A DNA stretch of 64,000 bases from Leptospira kirschneri serovar Cynopteri str. 3522 CT (GTDB taxonomy: Bacteria; Spirochaetota; Leptospiria; Leptospirales; Leptospiraceae), in the NCBI RefSeq assembly GCF_000243695.2, contig NZ_AHMN02000004.1, forward strand, positions 542,707 to 606,706. Reading direction: 5' to 3'. The notes beneath the pieces were generated by a model. That model made no database searches. It was not told where the DNA came from and was given only the letters and a program-made list of their open reading frames with translations. Shown one piece after another: positions 29,217 to 38,003 of the stretch (position 1 is the stretch's first letter; every line of letters starts with the position of its first letter). The position numbers and the translations under genes were made by a program.

Positions 29217-29700
29217 GCGAATTGGAAGGCATAGAAAACACAAAACCAGTAGCGGTTCCGTTTGTGATACTGACTACTAAAACCTGAGAACGTAAAGTCA
29301 GATACTGACCCGAAGTGACTGAAACTTGCATTTTACAGATTCGGTTTGTATTTTCTCCGGTTCCGATTGCGGCTAACGGACCTTCGGTCGGACTTAGTTC
29401 AATCGAATATTCTAAGGGTTGATTTGGTAAAATGTTTAGAATCCCGTTCATACATTCAATTCCTGAATTTAGATCTGCGGGAAATCTAGAATCATTTTCT
29501 GTATTACCCACATACAATTTATAACCGTCAAATAGAAGTTCTGGGTTTCCTGCTCTCAATCTGAGTTCATATCCAGTTGCAATGGGAACGATACTAATCA
29601 AAGTAGGTGGAGTGGAAATCAGACGTGTAGTAGAATAATGAGGACATCTGATAAAAAGAAAAAACATCGAAAATATAAGTAAAAGATAAAGTCGTTTCAA
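29203..29700 (-). CDS. Predicted lipoprotein, 165 aa
   Basis: A short basic N-terminus and hydrophobic stretch lead to Cys19 in FFLFIRCPH, a spirochaetal lipobox. The mature part is beta-rich with Thr/Pro segments and a FYDGYKLYVGNTE-like block (FDGYKLYVGNTEND), suggestive of an Ig- or fibronectin-like sandwich. I recognise no family. It overlaps the HNH endonuclease gene upstream by 4 bp (ATGA), so the two are translationally coupled despite unlike products. Confidence 0.65.
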
Positions 29701-30251
29701 AAAGAAATATACTCCCTCCAGCCAAACTTTTCAGCCTGCTGATCCGTTATTGAAAAGAGTGGAAATCGTAGTTTAGGTGTCACCCGATTTTCTTCCGGTA
29801 AATTCCACTTCAGTTCTGCCAGAAGTTTATTTCCCTTTCGGGTATTACAGTTTTTACAGGCCGCGACTAAATTTTCCCAAGAATTAAATTCTTTGGGTCT
29901 TTCTTTTTTGGGAACGTGTTCCCATCTGCTTCTCGGAATTACGTGATCCAATGTGAGTTTAGAACTTGGAAATTTTTTACCACAATATACGCAGTGGTAA
30001 TTATCTCTTTGGAATATGTTTTCTCTGGAAACTTTATCTTTTCTGGGAGGAACTTTATAATAGTCTCTTAAAAGAATAATTCTAGGTGCTGTAAATCTTA
30101 GTTTTTCGGATCGAATGAAGAGATTTTTATCATCTTTGATGAGTTGTGCTTTTTCAAGAATAATCAGGATGAGGGCGTCTTTGACCGACCGGATCCCGAT
30201 GGGGACGTAACCGGCATTCAGCACAAGCACCGGCTGCGCAAGAATGTCCAT
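29697..30251 (-). CDS. HNH endonuclease
   Basis: A 184-residue protein of the common bacterial HNH class. The zinc-bound beta-beta-alpha fold is shown by FQRDNYHCVYCGKKF (first CxxC), LDHVIPRSRWEHVP (catalytic His) and ENLVAACKNCNTRKGN (Asn-His-like block and second CxxC). The N-terminal ~70 residues form the conserved leader seen in this subgroup (PVLVLNAGYVPIGIRSVKDA). Such genes are widespread, single-copy and not obviously phage-linked; their role is unknown. It is upstream of a lipoprotein gene with which it overlaps. Confidence 0.9.
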   Translation of the reverse strand: MDILAQPVLVLNAGYVPIGIRSVKDALILIILEKAQLIKDDKNLFIRSEKLRFTAPRIILLRDYYKVPPRKDKVSRENIFQRDNYHCVYCGKKFPSSKLTLDHVIPRSRWEHVPKKERPKEFNSWENLVAACKNCNTRKGNKLLAELKWNLPEENRVTPKLRFPLFSITDQQAEKFGWREYISF

Positions 30252-30302
30252 AACTGGTCAAACAATATTCGGCGCTCGGAAGATGTAAAGAAATTCTCTA
30301 GT

Positions 30303-30908
30303 TTAGGAACGTTTCTTGCGAATCCAATAAACGATCCCGAACAATAAAAAAACAGTTCCTAAAAATCCAAATACTAAAAGTTGTCCGTTGTGAACCCAAT
30401 CCATTAGAATATCAAAGTTATAAGCTCCGAAATATCCAAGATAAACCCAAACTGGAACAGAAATAATCGCTGCAAGAAAATCTAAAATTACAAAACGGTA
30501 AAATGAAATTCGGTCTGAGGTGCCTGCAGTCAGATAAATAGGCATTCTGAGGCCTGGCATAAAACGTGCCATAAATGTGACCCAGTTTCCATAACGAGAA
30601 ATTTTATCTTGAACCTTGGCAAATCTTTCCGGCGTGACAATCCTAGAAATCATTGGAATTTGAAGTACACGAACTCCGTAGATTCTGCCGATCAAAAAAA
30701 CGGAACTGTCTCCAATGAGTACTCCTGCCATTCCAATTAGAAACATAAAATGTGGATCCGCTTTTCCGAGTCCTGCGATTACTCCTCCGGAAACGAGAGA
30801 AATATCTTCTGGAACGGGGAGTCCAAATCCGCAAAAAATCAAAACCAAAAAGACGGCAATATAACCGTATTCGGAAAATACATTCACAAGAATATTTAAA
30901 AATTCCAT
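30303..30908 (-). CDS. DedA family membrane protein
   Basis: A 201-residue VTT/DedA protein with about five membrane or re-entrant segments. The signature FMARFMPGLRMPIYLTAG lies near residue 112, and FCGFGLPVPEDISLVSGG near residue 24. DedA proteins act in flipping of undecaprenyl phosphate or phospholipids across the inner membrane. The C-terminus is Arg/Lys-rich (WIRKKRS). ATG 30908 is a good start. It is divergent from the dGTPase gene. Confidence 0.92.
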   Translation of the reverse strand: MEFLNILVNVFSEYGYIAVFLVLIFCGFGLPVPEDISLVSGGVIAGLGKADPHFMFLIGMAGVLIGDSSVFLIGRIYGVRVLQIPMISRIVTPERFAKVQDKISRYGNWVTFMARFMPGLRMPIYLTAGTSDRISFYRFVILDFLAAIISVPVWVYLGYFGAYNFDILMDWVHNGQLLVFGFLGTVFLLFGIVYWIRKKRS

Positions 30909-31031
30909 CTTCTGAGCAGATCCTATTTTTTAGGATTCCAAAGTCAATAAAATGGAATGAGGGTAAAATAGCAGTAAACAAACAAAAAAAGTGGAGGGAC
31001 TTTTCAGAAAACTCTCTAAATTTTGTAAAAC

Positions 31032-32177
31032 GTGTATTTTTCCAGAGAAGATTTGCTTCAAAAAGAGACGGAAACGTTGGCTCCTTATGCTATTTCTAAC
31101 GCGAATAATGGTGGTAGAATTTACGAAGAAGAGGAACATTCTTATAGACTTCCTTTTCAAAGAGACAGAGATAGGATTCTTCATTCCAGCGCATTTAAGC
31201 GTCTGCAATACAAAACACAAGTGTTTATCTTTTCCGTCGGTGAGAATTATAGAAATAGAATGACTCATACTTTAGAAGTTGCGGGACTTTCTAGAACAAT
31301 CGCAAGCGCTCTTGGACTCAATCCTCTTCTTTCCGAATCGATTGCTTTGGCTCATGATCTAGGCCACACTCCTTTTGGTCACGCTGGTCAAGAAATTTTA
31401 TCCGGACTTATGAAGGATTACGGAGGATTTGAACACAATAAACAATCCTTACGAATCGTAACTTCGATTGAAAAAAAATATCCGAATTTTCCTGGGCTTA
31501 ACTTGTGCAGAGAAACTTTAAAAGGTCTTATGAAACACGGAACGGATTATGATTCTTCTGTTATACTTTTAGAAAGAAAGGAAAACGGTCCGTCTTTAGA
31601 AGGAATGATCGCAGATCTTTCCGATGAGATCGCTTATACCAATCATGACATTGAAGACGGTTGGGAAATGGGTTATCTTCATTTAGGAGATTTGTTGGAG
31701 AATCCTTTTTGGAAAGAGGTCTATGAAGAATGTAAAGATCAGTATAAAGAAGTAGGTGAAAAAATTCTAATTCGAACTTCGATTCGAACTCTCACCAATT
31801 TTTTGGTTTCGGATTTGATCCAAAGTATTTCTAGTGCGTTGGAAAAAAATCAAGTTCAATCTAATGAAGACCTGTCGTTTCTTTGGAAACAAGATATTAG
31901 AATCGCTTCTTTTTCAAACCAAGTGGATCTTAAATTTAGAGAATTAAAATTTTTTCTATACGAAAAGTTATATCGCCATGAGGATTTGATTCGTATGAGC
32001 GACTACGGAAAAAAAATCATAGAATCTTTATTTGATTATTTTTTAAAACATCCTGAAAAAATTCCGGAAACTTATAAAGAAAGAATTGAAGAAGAATCTT
32101 TGTACAGAGTGATCAGCGATTACGTAGCTGGTATGACTGACAGATACGCGGAAAAAATCTATCAGTCGCTTCCTTAA
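31032..32177 (+). CDS. dgt: Deoxyguanosinetriphosphate triphosphohydrolase-like protein
   Basis: An HD-domain dNTPase of 381 residues that removes triphosphate from dGTP or other dNTPs. The fold-defining residues are His79 in RMTHTLEVAG, then His108-Asp109 in ALAHDLGHTPFGH, and a later Asp in ADLSDEIAYTNHDIEDG. The N-terminal RLPFQRDRDRILHSSAFKRL is typical. It starts at GTG 31032; no in-frame ATG fits better. The gene is smaller than E. coli Dgt (505 aa) and matches the shorter dgt-like class, whose substrate range is broader. Confidence 0.92.
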   Translation: MYFSREDLLQKETETLAPYAISNANNGGRIYEEEEHSYRLPFQRDRDRILHSSAFKRLQYKTQVFIFSVGENYRNRMTHTLEVAGLSRTIASALGLNPLLSESIALAHDLGHTPFGHAGQEILSGLMKDYGGFEHNKQSLRIVTSIEKKYPNFPGLNLCRETLKGLMKHGTDYDSSVILLERKENGPSLEGMIADLSDEIAYTNHDIEDGWEMGYLHLGDLLENPFWKEVYEECKDQYKEVGEKILIRTSIRTLTNFLVSDLIQSISSALEKNQVQSNEDLSFLWKQDIRIASFSNQVDLKFRELKFFLYEKLYRHEDLIRMSDYGKKIIESLFDYFLKHPEKIPETYKERIEEESLYRVISDYVAGMTDRYAEKIYQSLP

Positions 32178-32187
32178 TATTCAAAAA

Positions 32188-32451
32188 TTAGAATGTTTTT
32201 TTTGTAGATTCTGGTTGTGTTTCCGTTTTTTGTTCCTGCTGCGGAGAAGAACTGGAACAATAATTCGCGACAAGCATAATTGGAATTGTATTGTTAGGAC
32301 AATAGTTGATGATTCCGATTTGGAATTCTTCTTTATCGGATCCCGAATTGAAAAATCCTAAACTAATCGCCCGCTTCTCTTTAGACGAAACTTCCAGACT
32401 CGTTCCTATATTCACAATTAGCAAATCCACAATTAAATACAAAGAATACAA
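32188..32451 (-). pseudogene. Truncated LA_2272-like surface repeat protein
   Basis: An 87-residue frame whose middle and end (ISLGFFNSGSDKEEFQIGII, then NYCPNNTIPIMLVANYC) match the C-terminal part of the three repeat lipoproteins at 32966-37019. It retains the Cys-x13-Cys ending. The signal, lipobox and most repeats are missing, and upstream sequence in other frames shows no convincing remainder. The Ser/Gln/Glu-rich tail after the second Cys is unique. It is best read as a decayed paralogue, although expression of a small protein cannot be excluded. Confidence 0.65.
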
Positions 32452-32965
32452 AAAAACAATGTTTATAAATTGGTATCATGGAAAGAAACAAAGACATTCT
32501 GTTGCAAATCAAAAGTCTGTCAATTTTGTTTTCATAAGAACCAAGATTGGATCCAATGAATTTGACTGAGATCCTTGGAAGTTGAAATGGGTAATCAAAA
32601 AATATTTTAAAAAATCAATATTGGAAGTTTACAACACGTTCAAAATGTTGATCTATGGAAAACGAGTTTTGGGTTTGTTCTGAGTCTTTGCGAAACTTTC
32701 TAAGGAGTTGTGGCATTTTTTTATCTAACGAATTCTTAAAAAGTGAAAACAAAAATCGAATTAAAATTATAGAAATTCTATCATATTTCCACAAGAATTT
32801 GAACTTTTGAGATCATTATTAGAGTTGTTGAAAAATTCCATAGTTCAGTTTAACAAAACTATTTCAATTGCTGTTTCCATGAAATAGAAACAGATGGAGA
32901 ATTCATTTTTCAACAACTCTATTATATATTAATTCAGTTTATAAAATATTTATAATACTGATTTT
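32452..32965. other. Spacer with MITE between decayed and intact surface repeat genes
   Basis: No gene is supported. The spacer holds the third MITE (32820-32921). The MITE ends 44 bp from the 3' end of the neighbouring intact repeat gene. The rest is AT-rich. Confidence 0.6.
32820..32921. repeat. MITE-like inverted-repeat element, copy 3
   Basis: 102 bp with perfect 17-bp terminal inverted repeats (TAGAGTTGTTGAAAAAT). The outer TA dinucleotides fit an IS630-type target duplication. The left end is identical to copy 1 over 21 bp, so the two are the closest relatives in the window. Confidence 0.8.
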
Positions 32966-33682
32966 TTATTCACAATGGTTTGCTCCTGTGGTAATTGAAA
33001 ACTTTTTTCCGTGACAAACGTTGAGTAATCCAAATTGTACCATTGACTTCTTGGAGACGTTGGAAAGATTAATTAAGCCAATCTGAGTATCGCCTATTTC
33101 TTGATTTCCTATATTAAAAATTCCTAAACTTATTCCTTCTGAATATAAGTTTAGAATTCCAAAATTGAATCCAACTACATTCTGATTGTATAATGCGACG
33201 TTGATTCTTTTGGATAAAAAGTTGGAGATACCGATCGTTAAACTTCCAGTTTTATAATTTACTAATCCGATTGTAAGTTCTACACCGCTGCTTCTGTCCT
33301 TTCCTAAGTTTATAATACCTGCTTGTAGTCCAACGGAGCCTCCTTCTATATAATTTACGAGCCCTATTTGGATTCCGAATAATTTTTCACCCGATACGTT
33401 TACAACTGCAAGTTGAAGCCCGGTTGTTTGTCCGCTGGATTTGTTAAAAATTCCAATTTGAACTCCTATCATTCGTTCCTTAATTTTGTTGACGGTTCCG
33501 ATATTAAGCCCATAGAGATTTTGAACTTCTCCATAAATCAAATTAAACCTGAAAAATTCTGAGTTCGTATTGGGAAAAATTTCTAAAGTTGTTTTAGGAG
33601 TTAAAGCAAAAGTGCAATGACAGATTAATAAACAAAAAGTAGAAAGAATTATAGAATATAACGTTAAACGGAATCGATTCAT
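32966..33682 (-). CDS. LA_2272-type surface repeat lipoprotein A
   Basis: A 238-residue protein with an N-terminal hydrophobic signal ending in Cys23 (LLICHCTFALTPK), so probably a lipoprotein. A conserved N-terminal block (LIYGEVQNLYGLNIGTVN) leads into repeats of ~10-20 residues built on G-[IVL]-x-[IVLF]-G-[IVL]-x-N, for example LFGIQIGLVN, SVGLQAGIIN and GFNFGILN. It ends with LLNVCHGKKFSITTGANHC, an invariant Cys-x13-Cys shared with its paralogues. The regular Gly and Asn suggest a repetitive beta-structure. It resembles the family named LA_2272 in Leptospira; function unknown. It stands 459 bp from the related operon. Confidence 0.8.
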   Translation of the reverse strand: MNRFRLTLYSIILSTFCLLICHCTFALTPKTTLEIFPNTNSEFFRFNLIYGEVQNLYGLNIGTVNKIKERMIGVQIGIFNKSSGQTTGLQLAVVNVSGEKLFGIQIGLVNYIEGGSVGLQAGIINLGKDRSSGVELTIGLVNYKTGSLTIGISNFLSKRINVALYNQNVVGFNFGILNLYSEGISLGIFNIGNQEIGDTQIGLINLSNVSKKSMVQFGLLNVCHGKKFSITTGANHCE

Positions 33683-34141
33683 AAATTAAATAGAGATCCT
33701 TCTATTTAATTAAGGGTTGTCAATTTGATTTTATGGGTCAGTCCTAAAACTTGAAAAAGAATAACATAGAATTAACTGCATAGTTTCTTTGTTGTTAGTT
33801 CAAAAGTTTTAAATTGGTTTTTTATTACTGAAATTTTTGAATGAATTTTAACGATTTAAAATTTAGTAGCAGGTTCTGATTTCTTTTCCGAACAAACTAA
33901 ATTGAGTTTAAAAATATCGTAATAATTGTAAAAATAATTTATGAATTTCAAATAAAGTTAAGTGAATCGGTCTTAGGTACAGGTTTTATTTTTTTGTCAT
34001 AAATATTCTTTATAGGAGAATAAGCAGTTTAAGGAGTAAAATATTTTTAGAATATAATAATTATTAAATGTATTTTTACATTTAATAATTATTTTAAGTT
34101 TCAAAAAAGAAACAAAAATAAATTCGATCGTAGACGGGATA
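33683..34141. other. AT-rich intergenic region, nothing recognised
   Basis: 459 bp of very AT-rich sequence between two minus-strand genes. It includes the imperfect inverted repeat AATAATTATTAAATG ... CATTTAATAATTATT at 34055-34093, which could form a hairpin and may act as a terminator for the operon above. No coding frame was found. Confidence 0.55.
34055..34093. repeat. Perfect AT-rich inverted repeat
   Basis: AATAATTATTAAATGTA followed by TTTT and TACATTTAATAATTATT: a 17-bp perfect stem with a TTTT loop, located ~50 bp past the stop of the lipoprotein gene at 34142. Without G+C pairs it is weaker than a classical terminator, but its length is notable. Confidence 0.65.
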
Positions 34142-35062
34142 TCATTGAATTTGTTCGATTGTTTTTAACTTTTTATAGTTACAAGCGAGCGTTCTGGAAA
34201 GTTCTATAGCCAGTGGTTGAACGTCTTTTCGTTCTGGCTGTAATTGAAATTCGTGCGCCTGAAATTTTGCGGATTGAGTCGTATGGTTGTAAACCGAAAT
34301 TGTAACTCCAGAAAAACCACGGGTACTCAACACTTCAATAATAAACGGACCGTGGCTGCTGGGCTCCGACCTAGAAGTTATTTGATGTTCCGATTTACGA
34401 TTCAAAATCTCCGCCTCGATAGAAACGAAATTTTCAACACTATATACGACTATATTCTTTGCAACCGAAACGGGAACTTTCACGATTTTTACTCCCAGTC
34501 CTAGAATCGGAATATCTTCCACGGCTTGGAGGATTCCGGATAAACCCAACATTTGTCTTTGAGAAGATGGAAGTGAATTATGCGGAACCCGATTCATGAT
34601 ATTCCAAACAACCGATTGTACATCTTGCCTTGAGTTACATTGTCCCCACATGCTATTCAAAAGCTTTCGAATTTCGTTATTTTCGTTTACATGAATAACT
34701 TTGTAAGGTTCGTTCGGATGTGGACCTGCTCCCGATGATTTCAAACAATAAGAATTGAGCGATAGAATCAGCTTTGTTTCTGCTGGAACGATCAAAGTAT
34801 TGGGTTCAAGCGTAGGAGATAAAATATTAAAAAGAAGGGGATTGATTTTACTTTGATTTTTTTTATCGGGGAAAAGGTTAAATTCGGTTTGGGTTTGTTT
34901 ATCTATGTCTATTGCGGTTGTCTTTTTAGGAACGTATTTTGAAAAATCGACCATCTCTTCGGATTTTATTTGCTGTGTGCAAGAAATCGTAAAGATGCTT
35001 ACAAAAAATGGAAGAAAAATCGCAACGATAAATAAAAAAAAACTGTTTAGAAAAAAAGTCAT
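34142..35062 (-). CDS. Unrecognised lipoprotein within the surface repeat operon
   Basis: A 306-residue protein with a long hydrophobic signal and Cys28 in FTISCTQQ, a plausible lipobox. It does not share the G-x-x-x-G-x-x-N repeats of its operon neighbours. The middle contains ILSLNSYCLKSSGAGPHPNE, then a helical region (QSVVWNIMNRVPHNSL and QRQMLGLSGILQAVEDIPIL). The C-terminal ~90 residues look beta-rich (PFIIEVLSTRGFSGVTISVY). The internal Cys residues could be disulfide-bonded. It begins 5 bp after the preceding repeat gene, so it is co-transcribed and may assist or anchor those proteins. No family assigned. Confidence 0.65.
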   Translation of the reverse strand: MTFFLNSFFLFIVAIFLPFFVSIFTISCTQQIKSEEMVDFSKYVPKKTTAIDIDKQTQTEFNLFPDKKNQSKINPLLFNILSPTLEPNTLIVPAETKLILSLNSYCLKSSGAGPHPNEPYKVIHVNENNEIRKLLNSMWGQCNSRQDVQSVVWNIMNRVPHNSLPSSQRQMLGLSGILQAVEDIPILGLGVKIVKVPVSVAKNIVVYSVENFVSIEAEILNRKSEHQITSRSEPSSHGPFIIEVLSTRGFSGVTISVYNHTTQSAKFQAHEFQLQPERKDVQPLAIELSRTLACNYKKLKTIEQIQ

Positions 35063-35067
35063 AGGCT

Positions 35068-36168
35068 CTAATCTTTATAACAATAATTCACCAGGATTGT
35101 AATCGGCAAAACTCCATTCGGACAAATATTGATAACTCCGATTTGGAAATTTCCTTCTCCGCTGATGTTAAGCGCTCCTATATTAAATCCTTTCCCATCG
35201 TTATTGATGTTAAGGACTCCTAGGTTGAATCCTATTCCTTGATTGACTGCTCCTATATTAAATCCTGTACTGTTAGAATTGACAACACCTACAGTGAGTC
35301 CTTTACTAATGGAATTGATAACACCCAGGTTCACTCCGGTTCCTCCATTGATGGCGCCTACGTTGATTCCCGTTCCTCCCGAATTGTAGAGTATTCCGGC
35401 ATTTAGTCCGGCTCCGCTATTCTTGGAATTGATGATTCCGAGTGTAACACCACCACCACCGTTGTTGATTGCACCTACCGTAAGATATAAACCGGGTGTC
35501 GTTTTTGCATTATAAATTCCTAATTGAATTCCAGTGTCGCTTGCTTCTGTAAAATTCAACCCGCCGGCCTGAACCGTAAAAACTCCTCTTTTTTCTTCGT
35601 TATAAAGTCCTACTTGAATTCCTGTACTACTTTCTGCTTGATTGATTCCGCCTGCTTGAATCATTATGATTCCTTTTTCTTCTTCTTTATTCATTCCTGC
35701 TTGGGTTTCGGAGTATTCTCCAGAAGTTGCTCTGGTAACTTGAACGTTTTTGGTCTTTTTTCCACTTTCACTGTTATAAAAGCCTAATTGAATTCCTGCT
35801 ACACCTTGGACTTTGTTTGATCCTCCAGCCTGCAGAATTAAACCAGCTTTTTTAGCGGTATTGTAAAAGGCGACTTGTGTGGCTGCATAAGTATTTCCTT
35901 GCGAAATATTAGCGCCTCCAACTTGAATTCCTACTAGATTTTCTTTTACAGTATTGATGACGCCCAAATTGATTCCGTATAAATTTTTTACTTCACCTTG
36001 GGAAAGACTGGTGTGAAAAACTTCCGTTTCCGTTCTAACGGGAATTCTGATAAAGGATTTAGACCCGCTGAGGCCGGTTACGCCGCAATTTAAGAATAAG
36101 GCCGTAGAGACGGTAATTTTGAAAAAAGAAACAACAAAATGGAATATTATAAAATTTTTATATTTCAT
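35068..36168 (-). CDS. LA_2272-type surface repeat lipoprotein B (long)
   Basis: The longest paralogue, 366 residues. A signal ending in Cys28 (ALFLNCGVTGLSG) suggests a lipoprotein. The shared block GEVKNLYGINLGVINTVKEN follows at about residue 57. The rest is an extended run of repeats such as GTGVNLGVIN, GLTVGVVN, GFNIGAVN, GFNLGVLN and GFNIGALN, with larger spacers in the first half carrying GIQVGLYNEEKRG-like units. The end is INICPNGVLPITILVNYC with the conserved Cys-x13-Cys. Repeat number is higher than in its relatives, which suggests expansion or recombination between units. Middle gene of a three-gene operon. Confidence 0.82.
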   Translation of the reverse strand: MKYKNFIIFHFVVSFFKITVSTALFLNCGVTGLSGSKSFIRIPVRTETEVFHTSLSQGEVKNLYGINLGVINTVKENLVGIQVGGANISQGNTYAATQVAFYNTAKKAGLILQAGGSNKVQGVAGIQLGFYNSESGKKTKNVQVTRATSGEYSETQAGMNKEEEKGIIMIQAGGINQAESSTGIQVGLYNEEKRGVFTVQAGGLNFTEASDTGIQLGIYNAKTTPGLYLTVGAINNGGGGVTLGIINSKNSGAGLNAGILYNSGGTGINVGAINGGTGVNLGVINSISKGLTVGVVNSNSTGFNIGAVNQGIGFNLGVLNINNDGKGFNIGALNISGEGNFQIGVINICPNGVLPITILVNYCYKD

Positions 36169-36170
36169 AT

Positions 36171-37019
36171 TTATCTACAATAGTTAAAAAGGATCATTAC
36201 GGGAAGGATTCCTTTTCCGCAAAAATTTAAGAGACCGAATTCTAGAGTCGGTTCGTTCGTGTCTTCTTCACCGGCTGCGTTGATGAGACCGATGTGAATC
36301 CCTGAACCTCCGTTTAAAATACCTACATTGATTCCTTTACCTTGGATATTCAGAGCGCCTAAGTTAAAACCATTTCCTTGTTCGTTCATAATACCTACAT
36401 TGACTCCTTCCGAATATAAATTCAAACCTCCGATCATCATTCCCTTGGTCTGAAAGTTACCCGCGCCAACTGTAATGTCAAAACCACTTTTTTGAGAACC
36501 AACATTGACGATTCCCGTTTGCAGTCCGTTTGATTGCCCCTCCGAGTAATTTATGAGTCCTGCTTGAATACCCGCTCTTTTATCCTTGGCCGTGTTCACG
36601 AGCGCTATTTGCGCGCCGTATGTACTTCCTTGTGAGGAATTTGCGATCCCTATCTGTGTGCCTATCATTTGATTTTGACTTGAATTATATAAAGAAACTT
36701 GTGCGCCGTAAGTGTTCCCTTTGGATGTATTCACAATTCCCGCTTGAGCTCCGTAAGAATCTTTATTTGAAAGATTTACAATTCCAGCTTGGGCTCCAAT
36801 CATCCTATTTTCCACAGTATTGACAATTCCTACATTGATCCCGATCAGATTCATAAGTTCTCCGTAAAGGATATTCAATCGAATTATTTCGATTTTCGTT
36901 TCCTTATTTTGCGGAGGGATTGTCGTCGTAATTTGCGGCGTTAAAGCCAAGCCGCAATTGGAAAGCGAAATTTCGCATAAAATAAAAAACAGAATAGAAA
37001 AAAAGGAGTAAATTCTCAT
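36171..37019 (-). CDS. LA_2272-type surface repeat lipoprotein C
   Basis: First gene of the operon, 282 residues. The signal ends in Cys22 (SLSNCGLALTPQ); the ALTP tetrapeptide after the Cys also occurs in paralogue A. The conserved block ILYGELMNLIGINVGIVNTV precedes repeats such as MIGAQAGIVN, SYGAQAGIVN, TYGAQVSLYN and GFNLGALN. Several consecutive units are almost identical, indicating recent internal duplication. It ends LLNFCGKGILPVMILFNYC, again Cys-x13-Cys. Only 2 bp separate it from paralogue B. Confidence 0.82.
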   Translation of the reverse strand: MRIYSFFSILFFILCEISLSNCGLALTPQITTTIPPQNKETKIEIIRLNILYGELMNLIGINVGIVNTVENRMIGAQAGIVNLSNKDSYGAQAGIVNTSKGNTYGAQVSLYNSSQNQMIGTQIGIANSSQGSTYGAQIALVNTAKDKRAGIQAGLINYSEGQSNGLQTGIVNVGSQKSGFDITVGAGNFQTKGMMIGGLNLYSEGVNVGIMNEQGNGFNLGALNIQGKGINVGILNGGSGIHIGLINAAGEEDTNEPTLEFGLLNFCGKGILPVMILFNYCR

Positions 37020-38003
37020 AAAATTATAAAGCTAAGGTGAGTGGCACTTTAACGAGTAGAATACGGATCGTCAATATTATTTTTAAGAAAAGGCTGATTG
37101 TCGAAAATTTTTAGGAAACGATTCAAGCCGGTTAGCTTTGTAAAGAAATTATGGAATCTTATATACAGTTTTTTCTCTCTTGAAAAAAACGAAGCCGAGA
37201 TCTTTTAAAAAATCTAAAGTCAGTAAAACGATTCAATCGAAGTGGAAATAGGGTTTAAAGGATATGAAGCAGACTTTTGATGGATTGCATTCAAGTCGTA
37301 TTTATAGTAAATTAAAAATTTTGAATATATGAAAGTGTAAATGTTTTTTATTTTATTGAGTGATTTTACCCCGGTGCGAGAATTTTTCAGAATCGCATCT
37401 TATACGTTGAAATTGTCTCTGAGTTAAAAAGAATCTGAATTAAGTGATCGTGATCGGGACCAGATTTTTTTCTCTTTTTAATTGTATACATCGACGATAA
37501 ACATGATCCAACCATTGGAACAAAAATTTATAAGCCCGATCGAAAAACTTCCGTTTTTGTTTTAGGAGGAAGTTTCAACGTAGCATTTCGATTTAAAGCA
37601 ATTCCACAGTTTGTGAGACAATATTACGAATATATTCTGTAGACTATTATAATTCGATTTCATATATTTTTCTGATCATTTTTTTAAAATAAGAACCTTC
37701 TAAATTGATTTTGATGACAGAAAAAGCAAAATTAAATTTTGATTTTGAATATTCAAGTATAATTCCATTTTAAATTTAAATTACACATTTGATTTTTATT
37801 TCACGAGTAGCATCTGATCAAAAATTCATTGGATATGGATTTTTTAAAAGAAAACAATTCTTTCTAGAGCAGATTTGATCTGAGAATTTCAATTTTCTTA
37901 GTGTGATACAAATTCGAAATGAAATTATGTAAATGCTGAAACAGTTCGATATAGAAGCACGGAAGTCAAAACGAAATAACTTAAAATTTTTAAAGTTATT
38001 TTT
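37020..38003. other. Long intergenic region upstream of the surface repeat operon
   Basis: 984 bp without a convincing gene. The only coding-like stretch is a start-less frame on the plus strand at 37454-37642 (63 codons, including YIDDKHDPTIGTKIYKPDRK and ending RQYYEYIL). It may be a remnant of a lost gene or chance; I assign no family. The promoter of the surface repeat operon should lie in 37020-37250 but no clear -35/-10 was picked. Confidence 0.5.

Noticed and set aside
35100..35480. Regular DNA repeats that might suggest a CRISPR array
   Set aside because: The repeats are the codons of the G-x-x-x-G-x-x-N protein units in an intact reading frame; there are no identical direct repeats with unique spacers and no cas genes.
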